NCBI GenBank assembly: GCA_965200115.1
Contig: OZ241336.1
Coordinates: forward strand, 4,135,831 to 4,199,830
From: JAPOUP01 sp026708635
GTDB lineage: Bacteria > Pseudomonadota > Alphaproteobacteria > Rhodobacterales > Rhodobacteraceae
Direction of reading: 5' to 3'
Length of the DNA stretch: 64,000 bases
Shown: positions 49,122 to 57,825 of the stretch, one piece after another
Layout: every line of letters starts with the position of its first letter
Position numbering within the stretch: the stretch's first letter is position 1
Made by a program: the position numbers and the translations under genes
The notes under the pieces: generated by a model
What the model saw: only the letters and a program-made list of their open reading frames with translations
What the model was told of the DNA's origin: nothing
The model's database searches: none

Positions 49122-50685
49122 GCTGTTCGGAATCGCCGTCGCCACTGCGGTTGCGATGACGTCTTCATATGCCTGGGCCGAGCGGGCCAACCAGCTTTCG
49201 GACGAAAGGGTGCGGGCAGCGATCGCCTATGCCATCGACATGGACACCATTGTCGAGACTCTTTTTGAGGGAAAGGCGATTGTCGCGGACTCGATGATCC
49301 CGAACGGCCCATACAAAGCCGAGGGGCTCGAACGTTACTCTTACGACCCCGATCGCGCGCGCGAACTTCTGGCCGAAGCCAATTGGGATGATAGCCAAGT
49401 TCTGGATGTCGTCTACTATTACGGCGACCAGCTCACGGTGGATCTAATGGTAGCGCTCCAAGCTTACCTCGCCGATGTCGGAATCCAGATGACCTATCGC
49501 AAGCTGGAAGGCGACGTTGGCGGGCAGTTGAACGCGCTGCCTGAGGACGGGTCCGATAAATCCGCGGTAATCTGGGATATCGCCTACGGCGCGAAAGCGG
49601 CTCTTGCGCTGCAGGAGTATTACAACGGATACCAGTCAGGAAGGAGTTCGTATACTCCGGGTGATCCCCAGCGGGACGGGTTGATCGCCGCGATCAATGG
49701 CACCGTTGACGTTGGTCAGCAGCAGGCAGCGTTCAAGGCGTTTACCGAGTTCGAGAGCTCCGCGCTTTCCGATATCCCGCTCTACTACCAGCAGCTCTTC
49801 ATTTATGAAAGCGACCGTCTTGACCGAAACGGCGAGCAATACGGCAACGACCAGTTCGTCTATGATTGGGGTATAGTCAACTGGACCGTCGAGCCGGACG
49901 AAAACGGAAAGCGCGTCATGCACACCAACACGGCGCCGAGTACGTTCTTTGAGCACCCGTGGCTCAACCCCGGGATCTATATCTTCTCCAAGGTCGGCTT
50001 GGACCGACTGCTGACCGCTGATGGAGCGCTTGCGCCGACGGAAGGGCAACTGGCCGAGAGTTTCGACGTTTCCGAAGACGGAATGTCGGTGACTTTCGAC
50101 CTAAAGGATGGATTGACCTGGCATGACGGGCAGCCATTAACCGGCGAAGATGTGGTTTGGTCAATCGAAACCGCGATGAAAGTGCCCGGTATTAACGCGG
50201 TTTTTTCGAACACTTTTGACGCGATCTCGGACATTTCGACAGACGGGGACAAAGTGACCATCAATTTTGGCACTCTTGATCCGAACATGCTGCTGACGTT
50301 TAGCCAGTTCGCACCCCTCCCCAGGCATCTGCTCGACGGAGTGAACCCGGCTGAATTCCAGCAGCATCCGTTCTGGCAGAACCCGGTTGGTTCGGGTCCG
50401 TTCAAAATCGCGGAGGTTCAGATGAACGACTTCGTCCGGTTTGTCCCGTTTGATGACTATCACGGCGGAGTCGCCAAAATCGAAGAGATCGTGGCATTCC
50501 CCAGCGGCGAGAACGACGGCAATGTGATCCAGAACGCGGAAGCGGGACGGCTCGACTACGGCTTCACAAAGTCCGTGGGCGACGTGCAGGCGCTTGAGGC
50601 GATGGACCACATGCGCGTCATTCCCGCCAACATTCCCTACACGCGATCGCTGCGAATCAACAAGTTCGCCAAGATCTCGGAGTAG
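49114..50685 (+). CDS. Circularly permuted family 5 solute-binding protein of a Dpp/Sat-type importer
   Basis: 523 residues with signal peptide (to AWA, about residue 22); GAGGAGA precedes the ATG. The order of family 5 segments is swapped. Residues 29-42 (SDERVRAAIAYAID), the YDPDRARELLAEANW segment and DIPLYYQQLFIYES, which belong to the C-terminal half of normal homologues, come first. Residues from about 285 onward (LDRLLTADGALAPTEGQL, FDLKDGLTWHDG at about 328-339, NPVGSGPFKIAE) belong to the N-terminal half. The chain ends RSLRINKF just where the first segment would continue. The normal order is seen at 8851-10320. It probably captures sialic acid or a derivative. Confidence 0.85.
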   Translation: MNKLFGIAVATAVAMTSSYAWAERANQLSDERVRAAIAYAIDMDTIVETLFEGKAIVADSMIPNGPYKAEGLERYSYDPDRARELLAEANWDDSQVLDVVYYYGDQLTVDLMVALQAYLADVGIQMTYRKLEGDVGGQLNALPEDGSDKSAVIWDIAYGAKAALALQEYYNGYQSGRSSYTPGDPQRDGLIAAINGTVDVGQQQAAFKAFTEFESSALSDIPLYYQQLFIYESDRLDRNGEQYGNDQFVYDWGIVNWTVEPDENGKRVMHTNTAPSTFFEHPWLNPGIYIFSKVGLDRLLTADGALAPTEGQLAESFDVSEDGMSVTFDLKDGLTWHDGQPLTGEDVVWSIETAMKVPGINAVFSNTFDAISDISTDGDKVTINFGTLDPNMLLTFSQFAPLPRHLLDGVNPAEFQQHPFWQNPVGSGPFKIAEVQMNDFVRFVPFDDYHGGVAKIEEIVAFPSGENDGNVIQNAEAGRLDYGFTKSVGDVQALEAMDHMRVIPANIPYTRSLRINKFAKISE

Positions 50686-50700
50686 CATCCTCCCTGGCTG

Positions 50701-50732
50701 CCCTGGTGCGGGCCTTGCGGCCCGCACCAGGG
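50701..50732 (+). terminator. Perfect 14-bp hairpin between binding protein and permease genes
   Basis: CCCTGGTGCGGGCC and its exact complement enclose TTGC. It lies 15 bases after the binding-protein stop and 28 before the permease start, with no T-run. Such hairpins usually stabilise the upstream mRNA or attenuate readthrough, giving more binding protein than permease. Confidence 0.7.
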
Positions 50733-50759
50733 CAGTCGCTATTCCAGGGAGCTCCCCCT

Positions 50760-51719
50760 ATGCTGACGTTCATAGCAAGACGCCTCTTGGTCACGATACC
50801 AATGCTGGTCGTCGTCAGCTTTCTTGTCTATCTGGGGCTTGAGCTAACCCCCGGCGACGCGGTTTCGCATATGATCGATCCCGAAACCGCGAGCCGGATG
50901 AGCGACGAGGAATTCGAAGCGCTCAGGGAAGCCCTGGGATTGAACAAGAGCTTCATAGAGCGCTACGGGATATGGCTAGCCAATGTGGTTCAGGGAAATT
51001 TCGGGCACTCACTGAGCGGTGGCGTCGCCATCTCCACGATAGTACTTGACCGCCTGCCGGCGACGCTAGAGCTCTCTCTATTCGCGTTGATCTTTTCTAC
51101 GCTATTCGGGTGCATACTCGGCACCGTCAGCGCATTGCGCCGCGGTTCCGTTACGGACAGCACACTAACCGTCTTCGGAATGGTTGGGGTTTCGATACCC
51201 GAGTTTTTCTTTGGATTGGTCTCGATCCTGATTTTCGCCCTGCACTTTGGCTGGTTGCCCGTTGGAGGTCGCTTACTGCCTAGCTATGACGGTTACTTCG
51301 ATCATATTCCGAATATTATTTTGCCGGGGCTGGTCCTGTCGATGATGATGACTGCCGGCGTGATGCGATATTCGCGCTCGGCGATGCTCGACAGCTTAAG
51401 CCGCGAATTCATTCGCACGGCTCGCTCCAAGGGACTGCCTGAATGGCGGATCAACCTCATTCACGGCTTCCGCGTCGCGTTGACACCGGTCGTCGTCTTG
51501 ATCGGCTTTCGCCTGCCGACCCTGATTGGGGGCTCGGTTATCATCGAGGAAGTCTTTCAGTGGCCGGGTATCGGCAGCGAGTTCATCGAAGCCGTTCGGG
51601 GCGCTGATTATCCACTGGTCATGCTTATCGCACTCCTGTCCGTGTTTGCGGTTTTGTTGGCGAGCCTGATCGTCGACGTCCTTACGGCGCTGATCGATCC
51701 GCGCGTACGGCTCAGCTGA
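50760..51719 (+). CDS. ABC transporter permease (DppB-like) of the sialic-acid block
   Basis: 319 residues from the ATG at 50760 (MLTFIARRLLVTIPMLVVVSF), with AGGGAG upstream. DppB layout: a first helix at 7-28, LTPGDAVSHMIDPETA in the following loop, SKGLPEWRINLIHGFRVALTP in the transport domain, and a last helix before LIDPRVRLS. With the DppC-like partner it forms the channel. The Sat sialic acid importers of Haemophilus ducreyi and some actinobacteria belong to this same Dpp-type family, which fits the neighbours here. Confidence 0.9.
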   Translation: MLTFIARRLLVTIPMLVVVSFLVYLGLELTPGDAVSHMIDPETASRMSDEEFEALREALGLNKSFIERYGIWLANVVQGNFGHSLSGGVAISTIVLDRLPATLELSLFALIFSTLFGCILGTVSALRRGSVTDSTLTVFGMVGVSIPEFFFGLVSILIFALHFGWLPVGGRLLPSYDGYFDHIPNIILPGLVLSMMMTAGVMRYSRSAMLDSLSREFIRTARSKGLPEWRINLIHGFRVALTPVVVLIGFRLPTLIGGSVIIEEVFQWPGIGSEFIEAVRGADYPLVMLIALLSVFAVLLASLIVDVLTALIDPRVRLS

Positions 51720-51729
51720 GGAATCCACG

Positions 51730-52644
51730 GTGTCCAACGCCGCACTCAATCGAAAATTCGACAGGATACGCGCCCGTGAGGAAGCCGGCCTGAACAAGCC
51801 ACCGTCAGGCAGTCGGGCACTGCGCAAACTGCTCGGCAACCCATTGGCCGTTGCGGGACTCGTGATCTTCTCAACCATCTTGCTTGCGTCGATTTTCGCG
51901 CCGCTTCTGACCGGTCACGATCCGCTGAAAATCGACCTTCGTTCGATGCTGCAGCCGCCCTCGGCCGAGCACTGGTTTGGAACCGACAGAACGGGGCGGG
52001 ATGTGTTCGCCAGAATACTCTACGGTGGGCGGATTTCGATCCTCGTCGGTCTTGGAAGCGCGGTGCTGGCGGCGATCATTGGCGTTGGCATAGGCGCTTA
52101 CACGGGCTATCGCGGCGGCTGGCTGGATGCCGTCGCGCTTCGTCTATCTGAAGTCTTTATGTCTTTCCCTCAAATCATTCTCGTGCTTCTTCTTGTCTCG
52201 ATCGCGGGACAGAGCCTTTTGAATCTAATCGTTATTTTCGTGTTAACGGGATGGGGTGGCATGTACCGCATGGCGCGGGCTAGAATGCTGTCCCTGCGAG
52301 AGGAAGAGTACGTTCAGGCGCTCCGGAGCTTTGGCGTTCCGACCTACAGGATCTGCTACAAGCACATACTCCCTAACGCATTGGGCCCGATCATGGTTAA
52401 CATCACCTTGACGACCGCGATGTTCATTCTGGCGGAAGCGGGTCTGAGCTTTCTTGGCCTGGGCGTCCCGCTTTCAATCCCGACCTGGGGAAATATACTG
52501 AACGTGGCAAAAGACATCCGCGTTTTGGAAAACAACTGGTGGATGTGGTTGCCGGTTGGCACGGTCATTTCGCTTTTTGTCTTAAGCGTCAATTTCATTG
52601 GCGACGGGCTGCGCGACAGCACCGATCCCACATTGCAGGGGTAG
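51730..52644 (+). CDS. ABC transporter permease (DppC-like) of the sialic-acid block
   Basis: 304 residues starting at a GTG ten bases after the DppB-like gene. The N-terminal cytoplasmic tail is followed by a helix (LAVAGLVIFSTILLASIFAPL), HWFGTDRTGRDVFARILYGGR, and the transport domain ending in NFIGDGLRDSTDPTLQG, the usual DppC/OppC end. The next ATPase gene begins after four bases. Confidence 0.9.
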   Translation: MSNAALNRKFDRIRAREEAGLNKPPSGSRALRKLLGNPLAVAGLVIFSTILLASIFAPLLTGHDPLKIDLRSMLQPPSAEHWFGTDRTGRDVFARILYGGRISILVGLGSAVLAAIIGVGIGAYTGYRGGWLDAVALRLSEVFMSFPQIILVLLLVSIAGQSLLNLIVIFVLTGWGGMYRMARARMLSLREEEYVQALRSFGVPTYRICYKHILPNALGPIMVNITLTTAMFILAEAGLSFLGLGVPLSIPTWGNILNVAKDIRVLENNWWMWLPVGTVISLFVLSVNFIGDGLRDSTDPTLQG

Positions 52645-52648
52645 GAAG

Positions 52649-53653
52649 GTGAGCGACGATCTCGCGCTGAGCGTGAAGGACCTGAGGACCTTCATTTACG
52701 CGAACAAGCGCTGCAACAAGGCGGTGAACGGCGTGTCTTTCGATATCAGGAAAGGCAAAACGCTTGGAATTGTGGGGGAGAGCGGATCAGGAAAGTCCGT
52801 CACCGCGTCAAGCATTATGCAGCTCCTGCCTCACCTAAGCCGGATCGAGGAAGGGTCCATCACATACAATTCCGGCCGCGGTCCCATTCGCATTGATCGG
52901 CTTGACCGGGACGGTCCCGAGATGCGCGCGATCCGCGGCGATGAGATCGCGATGATTTTCCAGGACCCCATGACCGCTTTGAACCCGGTCTACACCGTTG
53001 GATATCAGATCGAGGAGTCGCTGAGGTATCACACGAACCTCGACGCGGCCGGGCGCAGGAAACGCGTGGTCGAGCTGCTTACGGACATGGGCATTCCGCT
53101 TCCTGAGAGACGGGCAGATGAGTATCCGCACCAGTTTTCGGGCGGAATGCGCCAACGCGCGATGATCGCCATGGCAATGTCCTGCAACCCCAAAATCCTA
53201 ATTGCGGATGAGCCGACAACCGCGCTGGATGTGACCATTCAGGCCCAAATCTTTCACCTGATCAACAAGCTCAAGGAGGAAAACGGCACAGCAATCATTC
53301 TGATCACCCACGACATGGGGGTCATCGCCGAACTCGCAGACGAAGTCGCTGTCATGTATATGGGCAAAATCGTTGAAGCGGGAACCGTGGAAGAGGTCCT
53401 GCGGACGCCGCGCCACCCCTATACGCGCGCGCTCTTGGACTCCATCCCGGTTCTCGGCCGTGGGAAGAAACAGGATATCAAACCTATCCGGGGCGCGACC
53501 CCGGACCCATATGACCGCCCGAAAGGGTGTCAGTTCGCGCCTCGCTGCGACTTTGCGACGGATGCCTGTAACGCGGTCCCCGCGGAAGAATGGCTGGGCG
53601 CGACGCATCGTGTCGTTTGCCATCACACCAAAGAGGTTTTCGCCGATGCCTGA
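52649..53653 (+). CDS. ABC transporter ATP-binding protein (DppD-like)
   Basis: 334 residues from a GTG with AGGAAG just before it. Walker A GESGSGKSV, signature FSGGMRQRAMIAMA, Walker B ILIADEPTTALDV, and a C-terminal oligopeptide-type extension with GCQFAPRCDFATDAC that resembles the [4Fe-4S]-like Cys motif of DppD/OppD. It is translationally coupled to the DppF-like gene (overlap of eight bases). Confidence 0.92.
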   Translation: MSDDLALSVKDLRTFIYANKRCNKAVNGVSFDIRKGKTLGIVGESGSGKSVTASSIMQLLPHLSRIEEGSITYNSGRGPIRIDRLDRDGPEMRAIRGDEIAMIFQDPMTALNPVYTVGYQIEESLRYHTNLDAAGRRKRVVELLTDMGIPLPERRADEYPHQFSGGMRQRAMIAMAMSCNPKILIADEPTTALDVTIQAQIFHLINKLKEENGTAIILITHDMGVIAELADEVAVMYMGKIVEAGTVEEVLRTPRHPYTRALLDSIPVLGRGKKQDIKPIRGATPDPYDRPKGCQFAPRCDFATDACNAVPAEEWLGATHRVVCHHTKEVFADA

Positions 53654-54659
53654 GACCGCGGAACCAATTCTGAAGCTGCGCGGTGTTGAAAAGCATTTCC
53701 CCGTGCGCGCCGGGGTCTTCAGGAATATCGTTGGCCACGTCAAAGCGGTCGATGGCGTCGATCTGGACGTCATGCGCGGCGAAGTGCTCGGACTCGTAGG
53801 TGAGAGCGGCTGCGGGAAAACCACTTTGGGCAAATCCATTCTTCAGCTTGTGCGGCCCACGTCTGGCGAAATCACATACGACGACGGCGGCAAGCCAATC
53901 CAGCTGCGCGGATTGACGGATGAAGAATTGGTCCCGTACCGCAAAAAGCTCCAGATCGTTTTTCAGGACCCGCATTCTTCACTGAATCCGGCATTCACGA
54001 TCTTTGGCTCTCTGGAAGACCCGCTCAAGCAATACGGCGTTAAATCCAGGAAAGAGCGCCGCAAGATCATCGGTGATCTTCTGGAAGCCGTAAACATGCG
54101 GCGTGAGTATATGGATCGTTACCCGCATGAGTTTTCGGGTGGCCAGCGTCAGAGGATCGGCATCGCAAGGGCGCTTTGCGTCGACCCTGAACTGGTTGTC
54201 TGCGACGAGGCCGTCAGCGCGCTGGATGTGTCCATTCAGGCGCAGGTCCTGAAATTGCTGATGGACCTAAAGGTCGAGCGCAATCTGACCTACATTTTCA
54301 TCACGCATGACCTCAGCGTCACTGAGTATCTCTGCGACCGGATCGCGGTCATGTATCTGGGGCGGATAGTTGAGCTCGCCGACACGGAACATATCTACGC
54401 CAACACCCGGCATCCCTACACGGAGGCGCTGCTGTCGGCCATTCCGGTCGCTGATCTCGACAAGAGCTCCCGGCGAATCGTGCTGGAAGGTGACGTGCCA
54501 AGCCCGGTGAACCCGCCAAGTGGATGTCCGTTCCATCCCAGATGTCCGAAAGCAATGGGCAGGTGCGGCACGGACGTTCCCAGATTGACAAAACGCACCC
54601 GGAACGGACGCGATCACTTCACCGCATGCCACTTGGTCGAGAGCGACGCGCAGAGATGA
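53646..54659 (+). CDS. ABC transporter ATP-binding protein (DppF-like)
   Basis: 337 residues from the ATG at 53646 (MPETAEPILKLRGVEKHFPV). Walker A GESGCGKTT, signature FSGGQRQRIGIARAL, Walker B LVVCDEAVSALDV; the C terminus carries GCPFHPRCPKAMGRC. With the DppD-like protein it forms the heterodimeric ATPase. The stop overlaps the start of the sulfatase 2 gene (ATGA), linking import and desulfation in one transcript. Confidence 0.92.
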   Translation: MPETAEPILKLRGVEKHFPVRAGVFRNIVGHVKAVDGVDLDVMRGEVLGLVGESGCGKTTLGKSILQLVRPTSGEITYDDGGKPIQLRGLTDEELVPYRKKLQIVFQDPHSSLNPAFTIFGSLEDPLKQYGVKSRKERRKIIGDLLEAVNMRREYMDRYPHEFSGGQRQRIGIARALCVDPELVVCDEAVSALDVSIQAQVLKLLMDLKVERNLTYIFITHDLSVTEYLCDRIAVMYLGRIVELADTEHIYANTRHPYTEALLSAIPVADLDKSSRRIVLEGDVPSPVNPPSGCPFHPRCPKAMGRCGTDVPRLTKRTRNGRDHFTACHLVESDAQR

Positions 54660-56125
54660 AAAACCTCTTGTTCATCGGGGTGGATCAGCTTCGTTACGAC
54701 GTAGTTGGTGCCAATAAAGCGGTGCCGACTGACACGCCGAACATGGATGCGCTGATCGCCGCGGGCGCGAGTTTCTCGCGGACCTACGCAACGTGTCCGC
54801 TCTGCACGCCCTCCAGAGCGTCGATGTTCACCGGGGACTACGCGTTCCGGCATGGGATGGGTACGAACTGCGATATGTACCACGCGCTGGGCACGGAACT
54901 TGCGGAGCCCGAGCGATTGCTGCACAAAGACCTCCAGCGGGCGGGCTATCGCTGTTCCTTCGTCGGCAAGTGGCATGCAGGCCTCACCAAGTCGCCGGCT
55001 GACTACGGGTTCGATAGCGACTCTCCCGCCGGCTATGGAAGCCCCTCGAAAATGGCGGACTTTCAGCACTACCTGACCAGTAACGATCTTCGCTACTCGA
55101 TAGAACCAAAGCTCTTTTTCAATCCAGACCAGCAGACGATGGCCGCGGGCCGGTGGCGCGGTTCGGTTCAGTCAACAACATGTTACCACCAGACAAATCA
55201 AGCGATCGAGAAGCTGGATATGTTGTCAGCAAACGACGAGCCGTTCTTTCTGTCGCTACAATACTGGGATCCGCACGGACCCCACCTCATTCCGGACGAG
55301 TTCTGGGGCCACACCGATCGCAGTTCACTGAAACCTTGGTCGAGCTTTACGGATTCTCTTGATGGCAAACCATCACGCATCAAGCGCGAAAGGGACGACT
55401 TCTACCGGCTACACCCGCGTTCGGAAAAAGACCTGATCGAATACATCGGCCTGTATTTCGATCATATCGCTTTGCTCGACAGCCAGATTGGCAGGTTGAT
55501 GGACTTTTTGCGCGACAGCGGTCTACTTGATGACACCCTCGTCGTGTTCACGTCGGACCATGGGGACATGACGGGCGCTCATGGCGGCTTGATCGACAAA
55601 GGTTTGCCCTATGAAGAGGCGATGCGGGTGCCGATGGTGTTTGCGAATCCCGCAATCGAACCGAATGATTATCTCGATCTTGCGCTGAATATGGACATTC
55701 TACCCACTGCGCTTGGACTATTGGGCGTGCCGTTTGAACAAAGACAGGCGCTGGATTTGTCCAATCTGATCAAGGGCACCCAAAACAAGGGGAGAGACAG
55801 CCTGCTTGCCGAATACCACGGGCTGCGGTTTCTCTATTCGCAGCGCATTCTCGTTTCGGGCGATAACTGGAAGTACGTGTTCTCTCCCGGCGACTACGAC
55901 GAACTCTACGATCTGAACAGCGATCCCGGCGAACTGAGAAACCTGATCTCTGATCCCGCCTCGCAGCCAAAGCTCGACGCGATGCGACAATGTCTTTTGG
56001 CCGAGACGGCGGCCTTCGATGACCCTCTTCGCGACTGCGTGTCGAAATTCAACGGATCGTGGCGCACTGAGTCCGGTCAGTTTGACGCGACCTCGGATGT
56101 GCTGACAGACGAGACTGTGGCATGA
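54656..56125 (+). CDS. Type I sulfatase without signal peptide (sulfatase 2)
   Basis: 489 residues from the ATG at 54656, which overlaps the preceding stop. The formylglycine motif is CTPSR (Cys50) in TCPLCTPSRASMFTGD, with metal ligands in IGVDQLRYD and TSDHGDMTGAHGGLIDKGLPYEEA. No signal peptide is present. Its closest pattern is of the choline-sulfatase/alkyl-type S1 subfamilies, but substrate class cannot be set from motifs. It overlaps sulfatase 3 by four bases. Confidence 0.9.
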   Translation: MKNLLFIGVDQLRYDVVGANKAVPTDTPNMDALIAAGASFSRTYATCPLCTPSRASMFTGDYAFRHGMGTNCDMYHALGTELAEPERLLHKDLQRAGYRCSFVGKWHAGLTKSPADYGFDSDSPAGYGSPSKMADFQHYLTSNDLRYSIEPKLFFNPDQQTMAAGRWRGSVQSTTCYHQTNQAIEKLDMLSANDEPFFLSLQYWDPHGPHLIPDEFWGHTDRSSLKPWSSFTDSLDGKPSRIKRERDDFYRLHPRSEKDLIEYIGLYFDHIALLDSQIGRLMDFLRDSGLLDDTLVVFTSDHGDMTGAHGGLIDKGLPYEEAMRVPMVFANPAIEPNDYLDLALNMDILPTALGLLGVPFEQRQALDLSNLIKGTQNKGRDSLLAEYHGLRFLYSQRILVSGDNWKYVFSPGDYDELYDLNSDPGELRNLISDPASQPKLDAMRQCLLAETAAFDDPLRDCVSKFNGSWRTESGQFDATSDVLTDETVA

Positions 56126-57504
56126 GTTCGGCGGACAGACCCAATGTCCTACTGATCATGACCGATCAACAAAGGCCCGACACGCTAAGTTGTATCGGAG
56201 GCTCGCCGTGCCGAACGCCGAATATCGACAGCATCGCGGCCAACGGAACGATTTTTGAGAACACGGTTACACCATGCCCCCTTTGCCTTCCGGCGCGCGC
56301 TTCAATCTTCACAGGGCTTTATCCGAACCAGAGCGGCATGATGTCGAACCAGGCCGGGTACCTTGGTACCTGCCAACTGCTCGATCGCTTCCGGGAGGCC
56401 GGGTATGAGGTCAGCTACGCCGGTAAGTGGCACATGGGAGAAGGCAACATCGGCGACTTTACGGATCGCCACGCCGGGGACAGCACGGCCGTCTATACCC
56501 AATGGTGCCTCGATCAGGGGCTGATCGATGGCTGGATGTTCAATGATCCGGCCACGCGGACGACGCGGACGCCTTCCATGTCCATCCCCAAAGTCCACAG
56601 GCAGGAATTGCCGGTCGACAAAACCAACGAGGCGCACATCACCGATTTCGCGGTGGACATGATACGGACGCGGGACCGCAGCAGGCCGTTCTTTCAGGTC
56701 TGCTCCTACAACGGTCCGCATCCGCCGTTCATGATCCCGGAGCCGTATTTTTCCATGTACGATCCGGCCGACGTAACCGAGCCAAGCAATTTTGGTCCCA
56801 GCGCCGGCGAACACCGCGCCCATGCCCAGAGCTTCTACCGCGATCTATTCAATGATCACGGGGCAAGCTTTGAAAGCTGGCGCGCTTCCTATGCTGTCTA
56901 CTGGGGATTCGTGACGATGATCGACGATTTCGTCGGTCGGTTGCTATTACTGCTTGAAGAGAAGGGTTTGCGCGAAGACACGATCATCATTTTCATTTCC
57001 GATCACGGCGAAAACCTCGGTGCGCATGGTTTATGGCAGAAAATGGTGGCGTTTGAGGAATCCATTCGGGTTCCGTTGATCATCAGCGCCCCAAATTCAC
57101 CGCCGGGTCGGAGTACCACGCCCGCCAGCCTCGTGGATGTCGCTCCGACGCTTTCAGCGTTGTGCCATCTAAGGAAGGACCCCGACTGGCCCGGGCGAAA
57201 TCTATTTCATGAGCCCGACGAGTTGGAAAGCAGCCCGGCCCAGTTCGCTATGCACCAGCCAATCGGCGATTGGATGAAGGTCACCGACTGGCGGATGATC
57301 AAGAAGGACAACATCAAGTATGTCTGGCATCGCGGGATGGAGGAGGAGCTCTTTGATCTCGATATTGATCCTGGCGAAATCCGGAACGTCGCCGGGGATC
57401 CCGCGTATGCAGTTCATTTGAAGGCGGCGCGAGCAGAACTAGGTGGTTTCTTGGAACTGACCAACGATCCGATATTGGAACATTGGTTCATTGGACCCGA
57501 ATAG
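56122..57504 (+). CDS. Type I sulfatase without signal peptide (sulfatase 3)
   Basis: 460 residues. The motif is CLPAR (Cys55) in CPLCLPARASIFTGLYPNQ, still the permitted C-x-P-x-R form; metal ligands occur in MTDQQRPD and ISDHGENLGAHGLWQKMVAFEE. No signal peptide. The sequence is clearly distinct from sulfatases 1 and 2, suggesting different positions or linkages on one substrate. It ends at a hairpin that includes its stop codon. Confidence 0.9.
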   Translation: MSSADRPNVLLIMTDQQRPDTLSCIGGSPCRTPNIDSIAANGTIFENTVTPCPLCLPARASIFTGLYPNQSGMMSNQAGYLGTCQLLDRFREAGYEVSYAGKWHMGEGNIGDFTDRHAGDSTAVYTQWCLDQGLIDGWMFNDPATRTTRTPSMSIPKVHRQELPVDKTNEAHITDFAVDMIRTRDRSRPFFQVCSYNGPHPPFMIPEPYFSMYDPADVTEPSNFGPSAGEHRAHAQSFYRDLFNDHGASFESWRASYAVYWGFVTMIDDFVGRLLLLLEEKGLREDTIIIFISDHGENLGAHGLWQKMVAFEESIRVPLIISAPNSPPGRSTTPASLVDVAPTLSALCHLRKDPDWPGRNLFHEPDELESSPAQFAMHQPIGDWMKVTDWRMIKKDNIKYVWHRGMEEELFDLDIDPGEIRNVAGDPAYAVHLKAARAELGGFLELTNDPILEHWFIGPE

Positions 57505-57512
57505 CGGGTCCA
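57492..57512 (+). terminator. Eight-bp hairpin overlapping the sulfatase 3 stop codon
   Basis: TGGACCCG and CGGGTCCA flank AATAG, whose TAG is the stop codon. No T-run follows. It could mark the end of the importer-sulfatase transcript or a processing site. Confidence 0.45.
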
Positions 57513-57825
57513 TACTACCGAGGATGAGCCGGGATTAACCGCCAGAGTGAAGTCGGGAAGGGGAAGGCCAACGGCACGATGGACAAGACTTGCATGGGCC
57601 GTCGAGGCAACCGTCATTCTCGCCGCCTGCAGCGGAGGCTGGGACGGCACAGAGCGGAACCTATGCCTTGCAAATTTGAAACCACTCCACAAGGCCGTCG
57701 CCGAAGCGCGCCTTCGTGGTTTACTATGGTGGTGCTGTCGATCGGATCATCCGGATCGCGTAGTATCCGTATCAGTGGCACCCGGCTGAGAGGCTGGCCG
57801 AAACATTTGAATCAAGATCCGAACC
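57513..57825. other. Intergenic region between sulfatase 3 and the NanE-NanK gene
   Basis: About 310 bases without a supported gene. The nanEK promoter, if separate, should lie here; a TATGGTGGTG stretch at 57725-57735 weakly resembles the TATGGTACAC near the regulator start. Confidence 0.35.

Noticed and set aside
49114..50685. Two adjacent truncated binding-protein genes or a frameshifted pair
   Set aside because: One uninterrupted frame has one signal peptide and one ribosome binding site; both halves together make one complete set of family segments without duplication.
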